NCBI GenBank assembly: GCA_040382935.1
Contig: JBEIEP010000001.1
Span: 62,001-126,000, forward strand
DNA length: 64,000 bases
Direction of reading: 5' to 3'
Source: JALQUL01 sp040382935
GTDB lineage: Bacteria; Pseudomonadota; Gammaproteobacteria; Burkholderiales; Burkholderiaceae_C
The notes under the pieces were generated by a model. It was not told the origin of the DNA and did no database searches. It saw nothing but the letters and a program-made list of their open reading frames with translations. The stretch's first letter is position 1. Each line of letters starts with the position of its first letter. The position numbers and the translations under genes are program-made. Of the stretch, positions 16,624-25,602 are shown in pieces.

Positions 16624-17307
16624 TTAATCTCTTGGCCCACCAAAATCGGCCAGCGCTGCGTCGTCGTAATGCGCTAGCGCATTGGTTTCTTGCAGGGCCG
16701 CTTGCTCCCACTCCTTCATCGCGGGATGGGCCAACATGGTTTGCACGTACTGCGCAGCGATGGGCGGCAGGCTGATGTTGTAGGTAAAAAATCGCCAGAT
16801 CACAGGGGCGAACATGGCGTCGGCCACTGAAAATTCACCGAACAAATAGGGGCCAGTTTGGCTGGTGGGCATGGCGCGCGCGTCGGTCCAGGCCTGCACG
16901 ATGCGGTCTATGTCGGCTTGTACCGCCTCGCTCACCGGCGCGCCTTTCAGGCGCAACTTGATGTTCATGCCGCACTTGCCGCGCAGGTTGGCAAAACCCG
17001 AGTGCATTTCGGCGCTAATGCTGCGTGCCCGGGCACGCGCCAGGCGGTCACGCGGCCAAAGGTTCAGGTCGGGATAGGTCTCGGCCAAAAACTCGGCAAT
17101 CGCCAATGTGTCCCACACCTGGAAACCCTCAACGTGCAGGCAGGGCACCAGGCCGTTGGCCGAGTACCCACGGTGCAAATCATTGGCGCCCCGGCCCGCA
17201 ACGCCCACCAGTTTTTCAGAAAACGCAATGCCAAAGTGTTTGAGCAGTATCCAGGGGCGAAGCGACCAAGACGAATAGTTTTTGTTTCCGATGTAAAGCG
17301 TCAGCAT
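16624..17307 (-). CDS. Glutathione S-transferase family protein
   Basis: The 227-residue protein has the thioredoxin-like N-terminal domain of glutathione transferases (LTLYIGNKNYSSWSLRPWILLKHFGI, with the SSWS active-site serine region), a GLVPCLHVEG cis-proline loop, DTLAIAEFLAETYPD for glutathione binding and an all-helical C-terminal domain ending in PAMKEWEQAAL. It is cytosolic. It sits 51 bases after the ATPase gene and 20 bases before the binding-protein gene in the transporter operon, an unexpected place. Its substrate is unknown; it could act on the transported compound or be an unrelated passenger. Confidence 0.9.
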   Translation of the reverse strand: MLTLYIGNKNYSSWSLRPWILLKHFGIAFSEKLVGVAGRGANDLHRGYSANGLVPCLHVEGFQVWDTLAIAEFLAETYPDLNLWPRDRLARARARSISAEMHSGFANLRGKCGMNIKLRLKGAPVSEAVQADIDRIVQAWTDARAMPTSQTGPYLFGEFSVADAMFAPVIWRFFTYNISLPPIAAQYVQTMLAHPAMKEWEQAALQETNALAHYDDAALADFGGPRD

Positions 17308-17358
17308 GGTGGGTGAACGTAAAGTAAAAAGGAATATCGTACAGGCAAATTCTGGACA

Positions 17359-18132
17359 CTAAGCCTGAATACCTGAGACCGAAACACCTCCAAGGTAAGC
17401 CGCTTGAACGGCCGGGTTGGTCTTGACGGACTCTGGCGGCCCGCAGGCGATGAGGTGGCCCTGGTCCAGCACCGCGATACGCCGGGCCAGGGCAAACACC
17501 ACCGATACGTCGTGTTCAACCAATAGCACCGTTTTGCCCGCACACTGGCTTTTTAGCAGGGCAATGAACTGGCGCACTTCAGCAGGGTTAAGGCCGGTAC
17601 AGGGTTCGTCCAACACCACCACCGTGGGATTGCCCGCCAGCGTCATGGCCAACTCCAAAAGCCGCTGGGTGCCGTGGGGCAGGCTGGCAACCCGTTGCTC
17701 GCGCCATGGGTCAAGGCCAAAGGTGTGCAACAAGTGCTCTAGGTGGTTTTGTAACTCGATCTGCCCGCGACGGTAAAAAAAGCCGCGCGCGGCCCAAGTC
17801 GTTTTGGCGAGCAGGGCGCAGCGAAGGTTGTCGGCCACCGTTAACCCAATAAACCCTTGGTTGCGCTGCGCCACCAGCCCCATACCCCACTGCACGCGCT
17901 GGTGGGTTGGGGCATGCGTGATGTTTTTGCCGTTAAGGTTGACGGAACCGACGCTGGGTGGTGTCACCCCGGCAATGATTTGCATCAGGGTGGATTTGCC
18001 CGCCCCGTTGGCACCTATGACTGCCAACCATTCGCCCGCCGCCACATCCAATGTCAAAGGGTGCAAGGCGGTAAATTGCCCGTATTGTTTGCCAACACCC
18101 CGGATGGACAACACTGAAACGGCGTTACTCAT
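17359..18132 (-). CDS. Liv-type ABC transporter ATP-binding protein (LivG-like)
   Basis: The 257-residue ATPase powers the LivH/LivM permease pair. Walker A is GANGAGKST near residues 40-48, the signature region is SLPHGTQRLLELAMTLAGNP (a variant of the usual LSGGxQ in which SLPHG replaces it, as in LivG/LivF proteins), Walker B is VVVLDEPCTGLNP and the switch histidine is in LVEHDVSVV. The ending PAVQAAYLGG fits LivG. It overlaps livM by four bases (ATGA). No second ATPase gene is present before the GST gene, so this system has one where most Liv systems have two. Confidence 0.9.
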   Translation of the reverse strand: MSNAVSVLSIRGVGKQYGQFTALHPLTLDVAAGEWLAVIGANGAGKSTLMQIIAGVTPPSVGSVNLNGKNITHAPTHQRVQWGMGLVAQRNQGFIGLTVADNLRCALLAKTTWAARGFFYRRGQIELQNHLEHLLHTFGLDPWREQRVASLPHGTQRLLELAMTLAGNPTVVVLDEPCTGLNPAEVRQFIALLKSQCAGKTVLLVEHDVSVVFALARRIAVLDQGHLIACGPPESVKTNPAVQAAYLGGVSVSGIQA

Positions 18133-19331
18133 ACACGGCTCCGTTTATTGCGCCACCACTGCACACCACCCAGCAGAAAAACGCCCACTGCCAGCGCCCA
18201 GGGCCAAGCGTGGGTGATGTCAATGGCCCAACCCGCCACGCGCCAATACGCGCCTAGGGTGGAAATATCCCGCCACTGGTAGCCCATCTCTACCAGCGCT
18301 ACCAACCCCAGGCCCGTACAAGCCCAAGCCAACCACAGTTGCGAGCGCTTCGCGGCCGACTTCGCCCCAGGTGGGTGCGGTAAGGAGGCAGCGCCACTCA
18401 CACGCTGTGGCCCAACCACCACCAGCAGCATAAAGGCCAGCCCCAGGTACACCATCCATCCCGGCGTCCATTGGCTCAGAACCTGTTGGGCCAGCACCCA
18501 TAGCAAGCTGCCCCAAAGCGCACCCCACAAAGACCCCAAACCACCCAGCAGTGCGAACAACAACATTAAGCTGGAGCGCTGGGCACCGAACACATCGGTG
18601 CTGACATGCTCAAAGTACAGTGCGAACAGGCCCCCGGCCACACCGCATAGACCAGACGAAGCCATCAGCAGGCGAAGACGCAAAGCGGGCAAGGAATAGC
18701 CCAAAGACTGCACCCGATGGGGGTTGTCACGGCTGGCGCGCCAGCCCAGGCCCAACGGCGAATTAACCCAACGCAGGGCCAAGGCAATACCCAAAGCGGC
18801 ATACACCACCATAAGCGCCACCACCACGGGCTCTTGCCCTAGGTTGAACCCCGTGGGTACTAGCGCAACCGCGCGGTTGAAGGCCAACCCAGCCTCGCCG
18901 CCCAGCCACTGAGGGAGCGATTGCGCAAAGGTGAACACCAACTCACCCAGCGCCAGCGTCATCATTGCAAAGGCGACTCCGCCGTGACGCAAAAGCCAGG
19001 GGCCCATCGCACAAGCCAAAGCCGCCGCCACCATGCCGCCCAGCATGGGCAGCAACACCATGCCCACCGCCACACCCAGGCCAGTGTCGGGCAACAGGGG
19101 CCTGATCAGAACCACGGCATAGGCGCCCGCGCCAAAATAAAGGGCCTGTCCAAAACTAAGTAGACCGCCCTGCCCTAACAACAGGGTCACGCTCAGGCAG
19201 GCCAGCATGGCGATGGTCCACTGCGCTACCAAGTGGCTCCACCCTGCCAGCGCAAACACGACGCACCCCGTGCCCATCAGCACAAGGGTCAGTACCGGCG
19301 CTACCCTTGCCGACACTGAGCGCAAAGTCAT
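18129..19331 (-). CDS. Liv-type ABC transporter permease (LivM-like)
   Basis: This 400-residue inner-membrane protein has about ten hydrophobic segments and the LivM hallmark LLGQGGLLSFGQALYFGAGAYAVVLI near the N-terminus, then GEAGLAFN, GLALRWVNSPLGLGWRASRDNPHRVQSLGYSLPALRL with the coupling-helix EAA-like loop, and GGLGSLWGALWGSLLW. I start at the ATG at 19331 that overlaps the livH stop by ATGA; the frame is open 38 codons further up but that part lies inside livH and is not membrane-like. It forms the translocation pore with LivH. Confidence 0.9.
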   Translation of the reverse strand: MTLRSVSARVAPVLTLVLMGTGCVVFALAGWSHLVAQWTIAMLACLSVTLLLGQGGLLSFGQALYFGAGAYAVVLIRPLLPDTGLGVAVGMVLLPMLGGMVAAALACAMGPWLLRHGGVAFAMMTLALGELVFTFAQSLPQWLGGEAGLAFNRAVALVPTGFNLGQEPVVVALMVVYAALGIALALRWVNSPLGLGWRASRDNPHRVQSLGYSLPALRLRLLMASSGLCGVAGGLFALYFEHVSTDVFGAQRSSLMLLFALLGGLGSLWGALWGSLLWVLAQQVLSQWTPGWMVYLGLAFMLLVVVGPQRVSGAASLPHPPGAKSAAKRSQLWLAWACTGLGLVALVEMGYQWRDISTLGAYWRVAGWAIDITHAWPWALAVGVFLLGGVQWWRNKRSRV

Positions 19332-20212
19332 GGCCGCCCCCCGGCACCGTCGCGCATTCCTTGTAGCGCTTGCGGTTTGGCGATCATGGCCACCAGCAGC
19401 ATAAGGTAAGGCACCAACGCGGCGTAAGGCGCGGTGGGCGACCAACTGGCGGCCACCGTTTGAACCAGCCCAACCAGCAAGGACGCAACCAAGGCGCCGG
19501 TGAGTGAGCCCAATCCGCCCATCACCACAATGGCAAACCCAAGTGCCCCCATATGCAGGGCCATGCCGGGCTCGGTGCTAAAGGCGTTGCCCATCAGCAC
19601 ACCGGCCAAGCCTGCCAACGCACACCCCGTTGCAAAAACCCAGGTGAACAGCCGCTCTACGTCGTGGCCCAAAATGGCCAAGGCCTCAGGGTTGGTGGCC
19701 GCGGCCTTCAGGCGCAAACCCAAGGAATGACGCGTTAAGCCCCACATCATGCCGACCACAACAGCCAGTGCCACAGCCATAGAAAACACCCGGTAAGCCC
19801 CCACCGGGTGTACCCCAAAGCTAAAGAGCGTGGCATCCAACAGAGGCGGTATGGCATAGGGCACGGGGCCGGTGCCCCAAACCCATTGCACGACCTCGAC
19901 CAGCACCAGCGAGAGGCCGAAGGTGACCAGCATTTCGGCCTTGTGCCCCGACGCGGTAACGGCGCTTAACACGAAGCGCTCAAACGCCCATCCCAGTGCA
20001 CCCACCAATAGCGGAACCACTAGCAACGCCGTAACAAACCCCAGGGTTTGGCTGACCGAATAGGCCAGGTAAGCGCCCAGCATGTAAAACCCGGCATGGG
20101 CAAAGTTCATCACCCCCATCAGGCCATAAACCAGGGTTAAGCCACTGGTCACCAAAAACAAGATCAGGCCGTAGCTGAGTGCGTTGATGAGGGTAATTAA
20201 CGCAAAGTCCAT
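19328..20212 (-). CDS. Liv-type ABC transporter permease (LivH-like)
   Basis: The 294-residue permease begins MDFALITLINALSYGLILFLVTSGLTLVYGLMGVMNFAHAGFYMLGAYLAY, the standard LivH start with its NFAHAGFYMLGAY motif, and has about eight membrane segments. The coupling loop RHSLGLRLKAAATNPEALAILGHDVERL and the MGGLGSLTGALVASLLVGL block near the C-terminus are typical. It follows the acyl-CoA ligase gene by 40 bases and overlaps livM by four, so ligase, permeases and ATPase are one transcription unit. Confidence 0.92.
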   Translation of the reverse strand: MDFALITLINALSYGLILFLVTSGLTLVYGLMGVMNFAHAGFYMLGAYLAYSVSQTLGFVTALLVVPLLVGALGWAFERFVLSAVTASGHKAEMLVTFGLSLVLVEVVQWVWGTGPVPYAIPPLLDATLFSFGVHPVGAYRVFSMAVALAVVVGMMWGLTRHSLGLRLKAAATNPEALAILGHDVERLFTWVFATGCALAGLAGVLMGNAFSTEPGMALHMGALGFAIVVMGGLGSLTGALVASLLVGLVQTVAASWSPTAPYAALVPYLMLLVAMIAKPQALQGMRDGAGGRP

Positions 20213-20252
20213 CAGGGCGGTGCCATTTCAGGCCATCGACGCTGCCCGCGCC

Positions 20253-21881
20253 TCACAAACCCGGCAACCGGTAGCCCACCAATTGTTCGCGCAGCTTGGC
20301 TTTTTGGATTTTGCCGGTGCCGCCCAGCGGGATGCTGTCAACAAACACCACGTCATCGGGGATTTGCCACTTGGCGGTTTTGCCCTCGTAAAACGCCAAC
20401 AGCTCGTCACGGCTGACCGAAGCGCCGGGCTTTTTAACGACCAAAATGATGGGGCGCTCGTCCCACTTCGGGTGCTTGACGCCTATGCAGGCGGCCATTG
20501 CAACGGCTGGGTGCGCCACGGCGATGTTCTCAACGTCGATGGAGCTGATCCATTCACCGCCGGACTTGATCACGTCTTTGCTGCGGTCGGTAATTTGCAT
20601 ATACCCATCGGCATCAATCGTCGCGACATCACCGGTCGGGAACCAGCCCTGCACCACAGGCGAAGGCCCACCGCTTTGGTAATAGTCGGAAATGATCCAA
20701 GGCCCTTGCACCATCAGGTCGCCAAAGGACTTGCCGTCCCAGGGCAAATCAGCGCCGTTGTCGTCTACGATTTTCATGTCCACACCAAATATGCCCCGCC
20801 CTTGTTTGAGTCGAACGCGCATTTTTTCGTCAGGCGGTAAATCCAAATGGTGATTTTTTAGAGTACACACCGTGCCCAGTGGCGACATTTCTGTCATGCC
20901 CCAGGCGTGCAAAACTTCCACCTGGTAGAGGTCGTTAAACGCGGTAATCATGGCCGGCGGGCAGGCCGAACCGCCTATCACTGTACGTTTGAGCGTGCTA
21001 AAGCGCAGTTGGCCAGCCTGCATATGGGACAACATCATTTGCCAGACCGTGGGCACCCCGGCGGCAAAGGTGACTTTTTCAGATTCGATCAATTCAAAAA
21101 CCGATTTACCGTCTAAGGCACCGCCAGGAAAAACCAGCTTGGCACCGGTCATGGCGGCGCTGTAGGGAATGCCCCATGCGTTGACGTGAAACATGGGCAC
21201 TACGGGCAAGATGCTGTCGCGCGCACTGATGTTCATGGAATCGGGCAGTGCCCCTGCGTAGGCGTGCAGCAGTGTAGAGCGGTGACTGTACAAGGCGGCT
21301 TTGGGGTTGCCGGTGGTACCGCTGGTGTAGCACATGCTGGAGGCACTGCGCTCGTCAAAACTGGGCCAGTTGTAGCTGGGGCTTTGCGCGGCAATCCACG
21401 CTTCGTAACTGACCAAACCGGGGATGCCGGAGTCAGCGGGCAACTGATCGGCCTCGCACAGGGCCACCCAGTGGCGCACGCCCGGCACCTGGGGCGCAAT
21501 CGCTTTGATGATGGGCAAAAACGTCAGGTCAAAGCACAAGGCACGGTCGTCGGCGTGGTTAACAATCCAGGCGATTTGGTCGGGATGCAAGCGGGGGTTC
21601 AGGGTGTGCAGCACCCGCCCACTGCCGCTAACGCCAAAGTACAACTCCAAATGCCGGTAACCGTTCCAAGCCAATGTGGCCACGCGGTCACCAAAATCCA
21701 GCCCCAGCGCGTCTAGGGCGCCCGCCACCTGCTTGGCACGGCGCGCGATGCTGGCGTAGTCAGTGCGGTGGATATCGCCCTCCACACGCCGAGAAACCAC
21801 CTCTACCCGGCCATGGTGCTTGGCCGCAAAATCAATGATTCCTGAAATCAGCAGGGGCTGGTCTTGCATTAAACCCAACAT
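20253..21881 (-). CDS. AMP-dependent acyl-CoA synthetase (fatty acid-CoA ligase)
   Basis: This 542-residue enzyme activates a carboxylic acid to an acyl-adenylate and then to its CoA thioester. It shows the ANL superfamily motifs: the P-loop CYTSGTTGNPKAALYSHR, GVPTVWQMML, the A5 motif HAWGMTEMSPLGTV, GDVATIDADGYMQITDRSKDVIKSGGEWIS (A7/A8 hinge) and the catalytic lysine in PLGGTGKIQK at the C-terminus. It resembles medium/long-chain acyl-CoA synthetases. Being the first gene of the Liv operon, it probably traps the imported acid as its CoA ester; the actual substrate is not evident from sequence. Confidence 0.9.
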   Translation of the reverse strand: MLGLMQDQPLLISGIIDFAAKHHGRVEVVSRRVEGDIHRTDYASIARRAKQVAGALDALGLDFGDRVATLAWNGYRHLELYFGVSGSGRVLHTLNPRLHPDQIAWIVNHADDRALCFDLTFLPIIKAIAPQVPGVRHWVALCEADQLPADSGIPGLVSYEAWIAAQSPSYNWPSFDERSASSMCYTSGTTGNPKAALYSHRSTLLHAYAGALPDSMNISARDSILPVVPMFHVNAWGIPYSAAMTGAKLVFPGGALDGKSVFELIESEKVTFAAGVPTVWQMMLSHMQAGQLRFSTLKRTVIGGSACPPAMITAFNDLYQVEVLHAWGMTEMSPLGTVCTLKNHHLDLPPDEKMRVRLKQGRGIFGVDMKIVDDNGADLPWDGKSFGDLMVQGPWIISDYYQSGGPSPVVQGWFPTGDVATIDADGYMQITDRSKDVIKSGGEWISSIDVENIAVAHPAVAMAACIGVKHPKWDERPIILVVKKPGASVSRDELLAFYEGKTAKWQIPDDVVFVDSIPLGGTGKIQKAKLREQLVGYRLPGL

Positions 21882-22057
21882 GGTTCACTCCCATTTAAAG
21901 AACTGCAACGTTAAACCGAACGACTTGGCCCATACCGGCGGCCCGTGATTGGGGTGGAGTTTAAATGCTTTATCTGCACACACAAATCACACCTTGGCCG
22001 TAAAGAGCGTCCAAGGATAGGTGAAAATAGCCCTGTTGTACCCACCCACCTCCATTT

Positions 22058-22705
22058 ATGAAACTGATTCTTGACTTTCTACCCATTGCCTTGTTTTTTG
22101 GGGTGTTTTTGGTGGGCGATGCCAACCCTGCCTGGGCGGCGGCGTTTGCCACCTCAAACCTAGGTTTTCTGGTGTCGGGGGGCGTGGTAGGAGAAAAAGA
22201 AGCACCGGTGGTACTGGCCACGGTGGTGGTGATGGTGGCCACTGGCTTGCAGATCGCATTTCTTAAGTTGACCAAAAGGCCTGTGGAATGGATGCTTTGG
22301 ATTAGCTTTGTGTTGGTGGTGGGGTTTGGTGGTGCAACGATTTACCTGCATAACGAAACCTTTATCAAGTTAAAGCCAACGGTGCTGTATGTTTTGGCCG
22401 GTGGTGGCCTGTTGCTGGCGCAATGGTTGTTCCGAAAGAACGGCATTCGCGCGCTGATGCAAAGCCAGATGAAATTACCCGACACCATTTGGACACAACT
22501 GAACACGGCCTGGGGCGTGTTTTTTATTGGCATGGGGGCGCTGAACCTGTGGGTGGCGCAAAACTTTTCTACGGCCACCTGGGCCAAGTTCAAGCTCTTT
22601 GGCATCTTTGGGTTAATGATCGCCTTTGCGATTGGGCAGGCCATTTACCTTAGCCGACACATGAGCACCGAGACGCCCGACGAAGCCCAAGAAACCCAAC
22701 CATGA
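22058..22705 (+). CDS. yciB: Inner-membrane septation protein YciB/IspZ family
   Basis: YciB is an inner-membrane protein linked to cell-envelope synthesis and septation (IspA in Shigella). The 215 residues hold five to six hydrophobic segments and the conserved blocks MKLILDFLPIALFFG at the start, LKLTKRPVEWMLWISFVLVVGFGGATIYLHNETFIKLKPT in the middle and NTAWGVFFIGMGALNLWVA with WAKFKLFGIFGLM later. The extreme C-terminus is a polar tail. The stop overlaps the bolA start by ATGA. Its promoter must lie in the 176-base gap divergent from the acyl-CoA ligase gene. Confidence 0.93.
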   Translation: MKLILDFLPIALFFGVFLVGDANPAWAAAFATSNLGFLVSGGVVGEKEAPVVLATVVVMVATGLQIAFLKLTKRPVEWMLWISFVLVVGFGGATIYLHNETFIKLKPTVLYVLAGGGLLLAQWLFRKNGIRALMQSQMKLPDTIWTQLNTAWGVFFIGMGALNLWVAQNFSTATWAKFKLFGIFGLMIAFAIGQAIYLSRHMSTETPDEAQETQP

Positions 22706-22992
22706 GTCCGATTTTTATGCCACTTACGGTCGATGTTGCCGCCATTACGGCGCAATTGCGAATCGATTTTCAGCCCACATCCCTTGAAGTCGTCGACGAA
22801 AGCGAACAGCACAGGGGCCACGTGGGCGCCAACGGTACCGGTTACGGCACGCATTTTCGGGTGCGCTTAGCCAGTAACAAATTCACCGGCCTGAGCCGCG
22901 TTGCGCGTCACCGCCTTGTGTATGATTCACTTCGTCCATTTTTTGACGCTGGCTTGCACGCCCTGGTGATAGAAGCCCAAGACGCAAGCTAG
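22702..22992 (+). CDS. BolA-family protein
   Basis: BolA-like proteins pair with monothiol glutaredoxins to bind [2Fe-2S] clusters and some act as transcription regulators or in iron homeostasis. This 96-residue product has the alpha-beta class II KH-like fold pattern: an N-terminal helix (VAAITAQLRIDFQPTSLEVVDESEQHRGH), then THFRVRLASNKFTGLSRVARHRLVYDSLRPFFDAGLHALVIEAQ with the conserved H-R and the terminal ALVI-x-A segment. It is translationally coupled to yciB and precedes a parvulin gene by 32 bases, an order usual in Comamonadaceae. Confidence 0.93.
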   Translation: MSPIFMPLTVDVAAITAQLRIDFQPTSLEVVDESEQHRGHVGANGTGYGTHFRVRLASNKFTGLSRVARHRLVYDSLRPFFDAGLHALVIEAQDAS

Positions 22993-23024
22993 CCCGATTT
23001 TTCCCACCCTTTGTAAGGCCCCCT

Positions 23025-23810
23025 ATGAAATCCCCCTTGTCGGCTCGTGTGGCCGTAGCCTCACTTTTTCTTATCGCTGCCAGTGGCCTGGCCGCTCAAA
23101 ACTTGGCCATTGTGAATGGCAAGCCAGTACCCAGCAGCCGCATGGACTACATGATTCGCCTGGTTCAAGAATCGGGCCAACCCATCACAGACGAACTCAA
23201 GGGTCGGATCAAAGAAGAGGTGATACAAAATGAAGTCTTTGTACAAGAAGCTGAAAAGCGCGGGCTCGCAGCCACACCCGAGTTCGCAGCTAGACTGGAT
23301 ACCACTCGTCAGGCGCTGTTGATCAGAGCGCTAATTGAGGATCAACAAAAAGCGCTTCCCGTTAGCGACGCCGACATCAAAGCCGAATACGACCGCTTTG
23401 CTTCTCAGGCAGGTGGCAAAGAGTACAAAGCCCGGCACATTCTGGTAGACAAAGAAAAAGACGCCCGCGACATCATTGCCAAAATCAAAAAAGGTGCCAA
23501 GTTTGAAGACATGGCCAAGAAAATGTCCAAAGACAAAGGCTCTGCCGTCGACGGTGGCAACCTAGACTGGGTGAACCCAGGCAGTCTGGTTAAAGAATTT
23601 TCTGACGCGATGGTAGGTCTCAAAAAAGGTCAGATGACACCAGCACCGGTCAAATCCCAATTTGGTTTTCATATCATCCGGCTGGACGACGAACGCAGCC
23701 AACAGATGCCCACCCTGGAAGAAGTGAAGCCCCAAATTGAACAGCGACTCACGCAACAAAGACTAGAAAGTTTCCGAAACGAGTTGCGTAAAAAAGCCAA
23801 GGTAGAGTAA
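23025..23810 (+). CDS. Periplasmic parvulin-type peptidyl-prolyl isomerase
   Basis: This 261-residue protein carries an N-terminal signal peptide (about residues 1-24, ending in SGLAAQ), a helical SurA/PrsA-like chaperone region (residues 25-130) and a parvulin PpiC domain at about 135-230, seen in KARHILVDKEKDARDIIAKIKKGAKFEDMAKKMSKD and the KSQFGFHIIRLDDER end. It should help fold exported proteins in the periplasm. It is not the two-parvulin-domain SurA. The 32-base gap after bolA suggests joint transcription. Confidence 0.93.
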   Translation: MKSPLSARVAVASLFLIAASGLAAQNLAIVNGKPVPSSRMDYMIRLVQESGQPITDELKGRIKEEVIQNEVFVQEAEKRGLAATPEFAARLDTTRQALLIRALIEDQQKALPVSDADIKAEYDRFASQAGGKEYKARHILVDKEKDARDIIAKIKKGAKFEDMAKKMSKDKGSAVDGGNLDWVNPGSLVKEFSDAMVGLKKGQMTPAPVKSQFGFHIIRLDDERSQQMPTLEEVKPQIEQRLTQQRLESFRNELRKKAKVE

Positions 23811-23862
23811 GCACTGCTGCCCTGTGGGGCGGCAGACGCGGTGGCAAGGCAGGAGTGCAGCT

Positions 23863-24654
23863 ATGTTGATGGTTATTTCCCCCGCAAAGTCGCTGGCCAT
23901 GGAGCGCCCGGCGCCAGCGCTGCCCTATAGCCAGCCGCACTTTTTGGAGCAGGCGCAAGGGCTGATCAAGGTTCTGTCCAAAAAGCGGGTGCGAGACCTG
24001 CAAGCCTTAATGGACCTGAGCGAGAAGCTGTCCACGCTAAACGTTGACCGTTACAGCGCTTGGGTGCCCGAGCACAACGCCAACAACAGTTGTCCGGCCG
24101 TTTTGGCGTTTGATGGAGACGTGTACCAGGGCCTGGACGCACAAACGCTCACGCAGCCCCAGCTACTGTGGGCCAACGACCATTTGGCCACCTTGAGTGG
24201 CTTGTACGGTGTGTTGCGCCCCTTGGACTGGATACAGGCGCACCGCCTTGAAATGGGCACCGCGCTCAAGGTGGGCCGAGCCCCCAATCTCTACACCTAC
24301 TGGGGCAAAACAATAGCGCACCGGCTGAACGAGCTACAAGAGGCTACTCCGTCACCTGAGCTCGTAAATCTGGCCTCGCAAGAGTATTTCAAATCGGTAG
24401 ACCAAAAGGCGTTAAAGGCCCCGGTGATTGAATGCGTGTTTGAGGAGGGCAAGGACAGTCATTACAAAGTGGTCTCTTTTTTTGCCAAGCGTGCCCGCGG
24501 CTTGATGGCGCGGTTTGCCATTGACCACGCCATAGACCGGGCGCAAGACCTAAAGGCCTTTAACACGGCCAATTACCAATTCAGTGCCAGTGCCTCCACG
24601 GCCACCCGTTGGGTGTTTAGACGGCCTCAGCCTGCCCCTATGTCTGCCCAGTAA
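23863..24654 (+). CDS. yaaA: Peroxide stress protein YaaA
   Basis: YaaA (DUF328) lowers free intracellular iron and so limits DNA damage by peroxide; in E. coli it belongs to the OxyR regulon and binds DNA. The 263 residues show MVISPAKSLAME at the start, DLSEKLSTLNVDRY, PAVLAFDGDVYQGL, LSGLYGVLRPLDWIQAHRLEMGTAL, NLASQEYFKSVD and FFAKRARGLMARFAIDH, all family blocks. I prefer the ATG at 23863 to one 39 bases upstream because it gives the conserved N-terminus. I see no clear OxyR site by eye. Confidence 0.95.
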   Translation: MLMVISPAKSLAMERPAPALPYSQPHFLEQAQGLIKVLSKKRVRDLQALMDLSEKLSTLNVDRYSAWVPEHNANNSCPAVLAFDGDVYQGLDAQTLTQPQLLWANDHLATLSGLYGVLRPLDWIQAHRLEMGTALKVGRAPNLYTYWGKTIAHRLNELQEATPSPELVNLASQEYFKSVDQKALKAPVIECVFEEGKDSHYKVVSFFAKRARGLMARFAIDHAIDRAQDLKAFNTANYQFSASASTATRWVFRRPQPAPMSAQ

Positions 24655-24659
24655 ATTTT

Positions 24660-25526
24660 ATGAATCCAACCTCCGCCGACACGGCGACCGCAGGCAACAG
24701 CCCGCTAGGCAAAGCCAGCCCCTACATCAACCAATACGACGCCAGTTTGCTCTACCCCATTGCCAGAGCGGGCAAACGAAGCCAGATTGGCATTACCGGT
24801 GCACTGCCCTTTATGGGCGGCGATTGCTGGACGGCCTACGAGCTCAGTTGGTTAGGGCCCCGTGGCAAACCCGAGGTGGCCATCGCGCATGTGGTGGTGC
24901 CCTGCGAAAGCAGCCATATCGTTGAGAGCAAGTCCTTCAAACTCTATCTCAACAGTTTTAACAACACCCGCTTTGACTCCTCAGAGGCGGTTCAAGCCAC
25001 GCTGGTGGCCGACCTCAACCGTGCCATCTGGAACGGGCAAACCGTGCAAGCGGGAGTGTCGGTGCAGGTGCTGCTGCCCCCTGTGTTTGACCAACTCCCC
25101 ATCCATGAGCTGGACGGCCTTAATTTGGATAGGCTCGACCTGGACTGTGACATCTACCAACCGCAGCCCGACTACCTGCAAGCAACCTTTGACGAAATGC
25201 CCGTGTCTGAAACCCTCACCAGCCGCCTGCTCAAGAGCAATTGCCTGGTCACCGGCCAACCCGATTGGGGCAGTGTGCAAATCCGCTACACCGGCCCACA
25301 AATCGATCAAGCCGGGTTGCTGAGGTATTTGGTGAGTTTTAGAGATCACAACGAGTTTCATGAACAATGCGTAGAGCGCATCTTTATGGACATCACCCGC
25401 CACTGCAAACCCACCCAGCTCACGGTATACGCGCGTTATACCCGGCGTGGCGGTTTGGATATCAACCCCATACGCAGCTCCGGGCCGTTTGCCCTGCCGC
25501 CCAATATCCGCACCGCTAGGCAATAA
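24660..25526 (+). CDS. queF: NADPH-dependent 7-cyano-7-deazaguanine reductase (long QueF)
   Basis: QueF reduces preQ0 to preQ1 in queuosine biosynthesis for tRNA wobble base modification. At 288 residues it is the long, E. coli-type bimodular form. The signature ESKSFKLYLNSFNNTRF, the active-site block SNCLVTGQPDWGSVQIRY with catalytic cysteine and aspartate, and the FRDHNEFHEQCVERIFMDI motif with glutamate and histidine are all there. It follows yaaA by five bases, so they are probably one transcript, with no functional link that I can name. Confidence 0.97.
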   Translation: MNPTSADTATAGNSPLGKASPYINQYDASLLYPIARAGKRSQIGITGALPFMGGDCWTAYELSWLGPRGKPEVAIAHVVVPCESSHIVESKSFKLYLNSFNNTRFDSSEAVQATLVADLNRAIWNGQTVQAGVSVQVLLPPVFDQLPIHELDGLNLDRLDLDCDIYQPQPDYLQATFDEMPVSETLTSRLLKSNCLVTGQPDWGSVQIRYTGPQIDQAGLLRYLVSFRDHNEFHEQCVERIFMDITRHCKPTQLTVYARYTRRGGLDINPIRSSGPFALPPNIRTARQ

Positions 25527-25602
25527 GCGCTGTGCCTTGTACGGGCTTAGCACCCCCTCGTCATAGGATAATTAGCGGGTCTTAACGCACAAGGATTGCA
25601 TC

